Assembly: GCF_009695605.1 (NCBI RefSeq)
Contig: NZ_VUNQ01000025.1
Span: 1-51,951 of the forward strand
From: Tissierella pigra
Lineage (GTDB): Bacteria; Bacillota; Clostridia; Tissierellales; Tissierellaceae
Direction: 5' to 3'
DNA length: 51,951 nt
The position numbers and the translations under genes were made by a program. The notes under the pieces were generated by a model that saw only the letters and a program-made list of their open reading frames with translations, searched no databases and was not told where the DNA came from. Numbering within the stretch: the stretch's first letter is position 1; each line of letters opens with the position of its first letter. Positions 50,221 through 51,951 of this stretch are shown in pieces.

Positions 50221-50343
50221 ATGGAAATAGAATACTGCATATTCTTAATAAACTATGCAACTAAATAATACAATAATTTTATAATCTTAATGTTTTGTAA
50301 TTATAAAATTAAAACTTATTATAATAGGAGGGTGATAAATTCA

Positions 50344-50916
50344 ATGTTTAAGAAATTTAAAGCATCTACTTTATTATTGATAATTTTATTATTCTTATTA
50401 ACTGCTTGTTCTGGTGGCAATGATAATATTAGTAATGAAAAAGAAGAAGATCAGAGTATTCCTTTATTAAAAGATACAGTCGTAGAAGCAGGTGATTTCT
50501 CTTTTAAAGTATTAGAATATTATTTAATCAAATCGGAAAATGATGCTATAAAAGATTCTGTAAATATATATGAAAAAATCAATAATACTACAGTTGACAG
50601 TACCCAATTGGGATTCGATATTGGATTTCAGGGATCAAAAGCTGAGGTTAGTAAAAGAGATAGTTATCTATTATTAACACTTGATTATAATCCTGATAAG
50701 AATGAAATATTACAGCGTGATTCAGTTATTCCTAAAATGAATATTAAGGCAGTAGATAATGAAGATGATAATGTAATTCTATTACATAACTCCATGGATA
50801 ATAAATATATTCAGGTAGAAAACCCTATAGGTGTTCTTGTATTTAAAATATTTGGAGATGCAGAAGAAGTCAATTTTAAATTTAATGGTGAAAAATATTT
50901 ACTTAAATTAAAATAA
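50344..50916 (+). CDS. Lipoprotein (DUF4352/DUF5105-like)
   Basis: A 190-aa lipoprotein. The signal peptide (FKKFKASTLLLIILLFLLTAC) ends in L-T-A-C. The mature part (VVEAGDFSFKVLEYYLIKSE, SYLLLTLDYNPDKNE) is an immunoglobulin-like beta domain of the DUF4352/DUF5105 telokin-like kind used in Gram-positive surface proteins. ATG 50344 follows GGAGGG. A separate transcript from the preceding lipoprotein is likely, since 123 AT-rich bases lie between them. Confidence 0.78.
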   Translation: MFKKFKASTLLLIILLFLLTACSGGNDNISNEKEEDQSIPLLKDTVVEAGDFSFKVLEYYLIKSENDAIKDSVNIYEKINNTTVDSTQLGFDIGFQGSKAEVSKRDSYLLLTLDYNPDKNEILQRDSVIPKMNIKAVDNEDDNVILLHNSMDNKYIQVENPIGVLVFKIFGDAEEVNFKFNGEKYLLKLK

Positions 50917-50935
50917 ATTGATTAAATTACATTAA

Positions 50936-50964
50936 TATCAATTATGATAATATCATAATTGATA
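50936..50964. promoter_or_regulatory. Perfect 13-bp palindrome before the TnpW-like gene
   Basis: TATCAATTATGAT (50936-50948) and its exact inverse (50952-50964) are separated by three bases. It lies 30 bp before the start codon at 50995 and is not followed by a T run, so an operator is likelier than a terminator. Confidence 0.6.
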
Positions 50965-50994
50965 CCCCCTTGAAAATTGAAAGGAAGTGTGATT

Positions 50995-51213
50995 ATGTTT
51001 ACCGTTGAAGAAATAACTTTATTAGATTCTTATAGAAAAACAAGCCTAAAAGAAACTATTGAAGAAATTAAGTCTAATTATAAGTACCAGGATGATAAGG
51101 AAATTATAAATTTAATTGACGGTCTACTTTTAAAACTTAAAAGAATATCTGAAAATGACTATGAGAATATTGACTTTTCACTTTCCTTACTTGATGAGGT
51201 TGACTTTGAATAA
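50995..51213 (+). CDS. TnpW-like small protein
   Basis: A 72-aa protein. FTVEEITLLDSYRKTSLKET, followed by spaced leucines and KLKRISENDYENIDF, fits the small TnpW family encoded on Clostridial conjugative transposons, usually at the end of modules. Function unknown. ATG 50995 follows GGAAGTG. It is preceded by a perfect palindrome at 50936-50964. Confidence 0.75.
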   Translation: MFTVEEITLLDSYRKTSLKETIEEIKSNYKYQDDKEIINLIDGLLLKLKRISENDYENIDFSLSLLDEVDFE

Positions 51214-51310
51214 TTCTCAGTTTTTACGGAAAAAATGAGGCTCTATTTTGCCTTTTAACAGACTTTTGAAGGTATGGTAATGCTATTGTATCGGCATTAT
51301 TTAAAGAAAA

Positions 51311-51341
51311 AGAAGATGAATTTACTCATCTTCTTTTTTTG
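51311..51341. terminator. Bidirectional terminator between TnpW-like and coiled-coil genes
   Basis: AGAAGATGA (51311-51319) and TCATCTTCT (51326-51334) form a perfect 9-bp stem followed by a T run on the plus strand, with A's on the other side giving T's on the minus strand. The stop codon of the minus-strand coiled-coil gene (51324-51322) lies in the loop. It closes both convergent transcripts. Confidence 0.85.
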
Positions 51342-51951
51342 CAGTGTTGCTTCTTACTATTTGTAATTCAACTTGTAATGTAGTAAGTTTTTCATTTAAT
51401 TCTTGAATTTTGGTATTGTATTCATCTTTTATTATATCTATTTCTTTTCTATGTTCATTATTAAGAGAATCTAATTCCTTTTTATACTCATTATTAATAG
51501 CCTTTATTTCAAGTGCTTTTTCCTTCTCTTTTTCATTGATTATATCTTGAATCTTAGAATTTAATTCTTTTATTTCAAGTGACTTTTCTGAACTTTCCTT
51601 TTCCAATCTATCATTAATGATTTCTCTATGCTTTAATTCGTTTTCTATATTTATCTTCTCATTAATAACTTCGTTGTTCTTGGCTATTAGTTCCTTATTT
51701 TCTCTAGCAAGTTCTCTATTCTCTATTCTTATTTCTTCCAGTTCTTTTATTTTATCTTCCAGGCTTTTAATAGTTCTTTCCTTATCTAAAAAGCTATTTT
51801 CTATCATTCTGGCTCTTTCGGATATTTCTTCATTCTCTTTTATCAAGTTCTCTTTTTCAATATTAATAATATCTATTTCTGTTTTAAAGCTTTCTGTTTC
51901 TACCTTAAGGGTAGTTTTTAATTCTAAGATATTAGCTTCTAGATCCTTTAT
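51322..51951 (-). CDS. RHH-like coiled-coil plasmid protein, C-terminal part (start at 418)
   Basis: This is the 3' part of the gene that starts at 418; bases 51825-51951 duplicate 1-127. All residues are in a continuous coiled coil (ESFKTEIDIINIEKENLIKE, MIENSFLDKERTIKSLEDKI, and so on) with repeated N-E-H-R-K-E-I/L-D-type heptads near the end. The frame enters from the other side of the join with no shift, so the complete product is 306 aa. A start at an internal ATG (51846) is not needed. The stop lies inside a bidirectional terminator. Confidence 0.88.
   Translation of the reverse strand: MKDLEANILELKTTLKVETESFKTEIDIINIEKENLIKENEEISERARMIENSFLDKERTIKSLEDKIKELEEIRIENRELARENKELIAKNNEVINEKINIENELKHREIINDRLEKESSEKSLEIKELNSKIQDIINEKEKEKALEIKAINNEYKKELDSLNNEHRKEIDIIKDEYNTKIQELNEKLTTLQVELQIVRSNTAKKEDE
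51825..51951. repeat. Terminal direct repeat, right copy (circular overlap)
   Basis: These bases are identical to 1-127. They should be removed once when the molecule is closed into a circle. Confidence 0.95.

Noticed and set aside
1-51951. 127-bp direct terminal repeat as a phage terminal redundancy
   Set aside because: No capsid, terminase, portal or lysis genes are present; length equals a common assembly k-mer and a gene frame crosses the join, so it is a circular overlap.
1-51951. Integrative conjugative element in circular form
   Set aside because: No tyrosine or large serine integrase or excisionase is visible, while ParA, an RHH partner and a Rep-like protein are present; a plasmid is the simpler reading.

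Overview
The window is one complete circular, very AT-rich replicon. Bases 1-127 are repeated exactly at 51825-51951, and a reading frame runs unbroken across the join, so the real molecule is a circle of 51,824 bp. The gene set (PcfB/DUF3801, VirD4-type coupling protein, Maff2-like pilin, PrgI, VirB4, M23 peptidase, DUF4315, ArdC-like, TnpW-like, ParA, MobC and a MOBP-type relaxase) is that of a conjugative plasmid of a Gram-positive anaerobe, most likely Clostridia or Tissierellia. No rRNA, tRNA or CRISPR array was seen.

Layout. (1) 51322-418, across the join: a coiled-coil protein with a ribbon-helix-helix-like N terminus, preceded by four ~20-bp phased repeats. (2) 600-4125: defence/stability block with an AbiEi/AbiEii pair, a SEC-C protein and a second AbiEi without a toxin; both AbiEi genes have large palindromic operators. 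(3) 4196-8886: YolD + UmuC-type polymerase, an HTH-only protein, two tiny genes, a 413-aa protein that looks like a nuclease/membrane effector, and an XRE regulator. (4) 9257-9871: a serine resolvase. (5) 9868-24003: a ~14-kb exopolysaccharide operon on the minus strand. It holds a regulator with an operator array, an initiating sugar transferase, nucleotide-sugar dehydrogenase and epimerases, three GT4 glycosyltransferases, a TupA-type ATP-grasp, an acyltransferase, a polymerase-like membrane protein, a MurJ-like flippase and VanZ. (6) 24060-26640: metalloprotease (split), relaxase, MobC and a candidate oriT. (7) 26801-29575: an EEP-nuclease two-gene module and a Shedu-like nuclease. (8) 29662-31731: RadC-like protein, small acidic protein, RHH protein and ParA. 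(9) 31872-36309: replication/control region. It contains a tandem-repeat small RNA with pseudoknot potential, an HTH gene with a TenpN-like type III toxin gene, a Rep-like protein with duplicated HTH domains, and a plus-strand RNA unit opposite the rep leader. (10) 36707-51213: the plus-strand transfer operon, followed by ArdC-like, SdpI-like, lipoprotein and TnpW-like genes.

How it works together. ParA/RHH and the Rep-like protein maintain the plasmid. MobC and the relaxase nick oriT, and the coupling protein with the VirB4/VirB6-like/PrgI/M23 machine transfers it. AbiE, Shedu, the TenpN-like toxin, the EEP module and the 413-aa protein form a layer of defence or addiction. The cargo is a near-complete surface-polysaccharide pathway.

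Most notable observations: a ~148-nt RNA made of two near-identical pseudoknot-capable repeats plus a terminator, placed apart from a TenpN-like toxin gene; a conserved C-terminal tail on four otherwise unrelated plasmid proteins that could be a type IV secretion signal; a ~190-bp two-frame coding overlap between PrgI and VirB4; and two transfer genes that seem to start at ATT codons.
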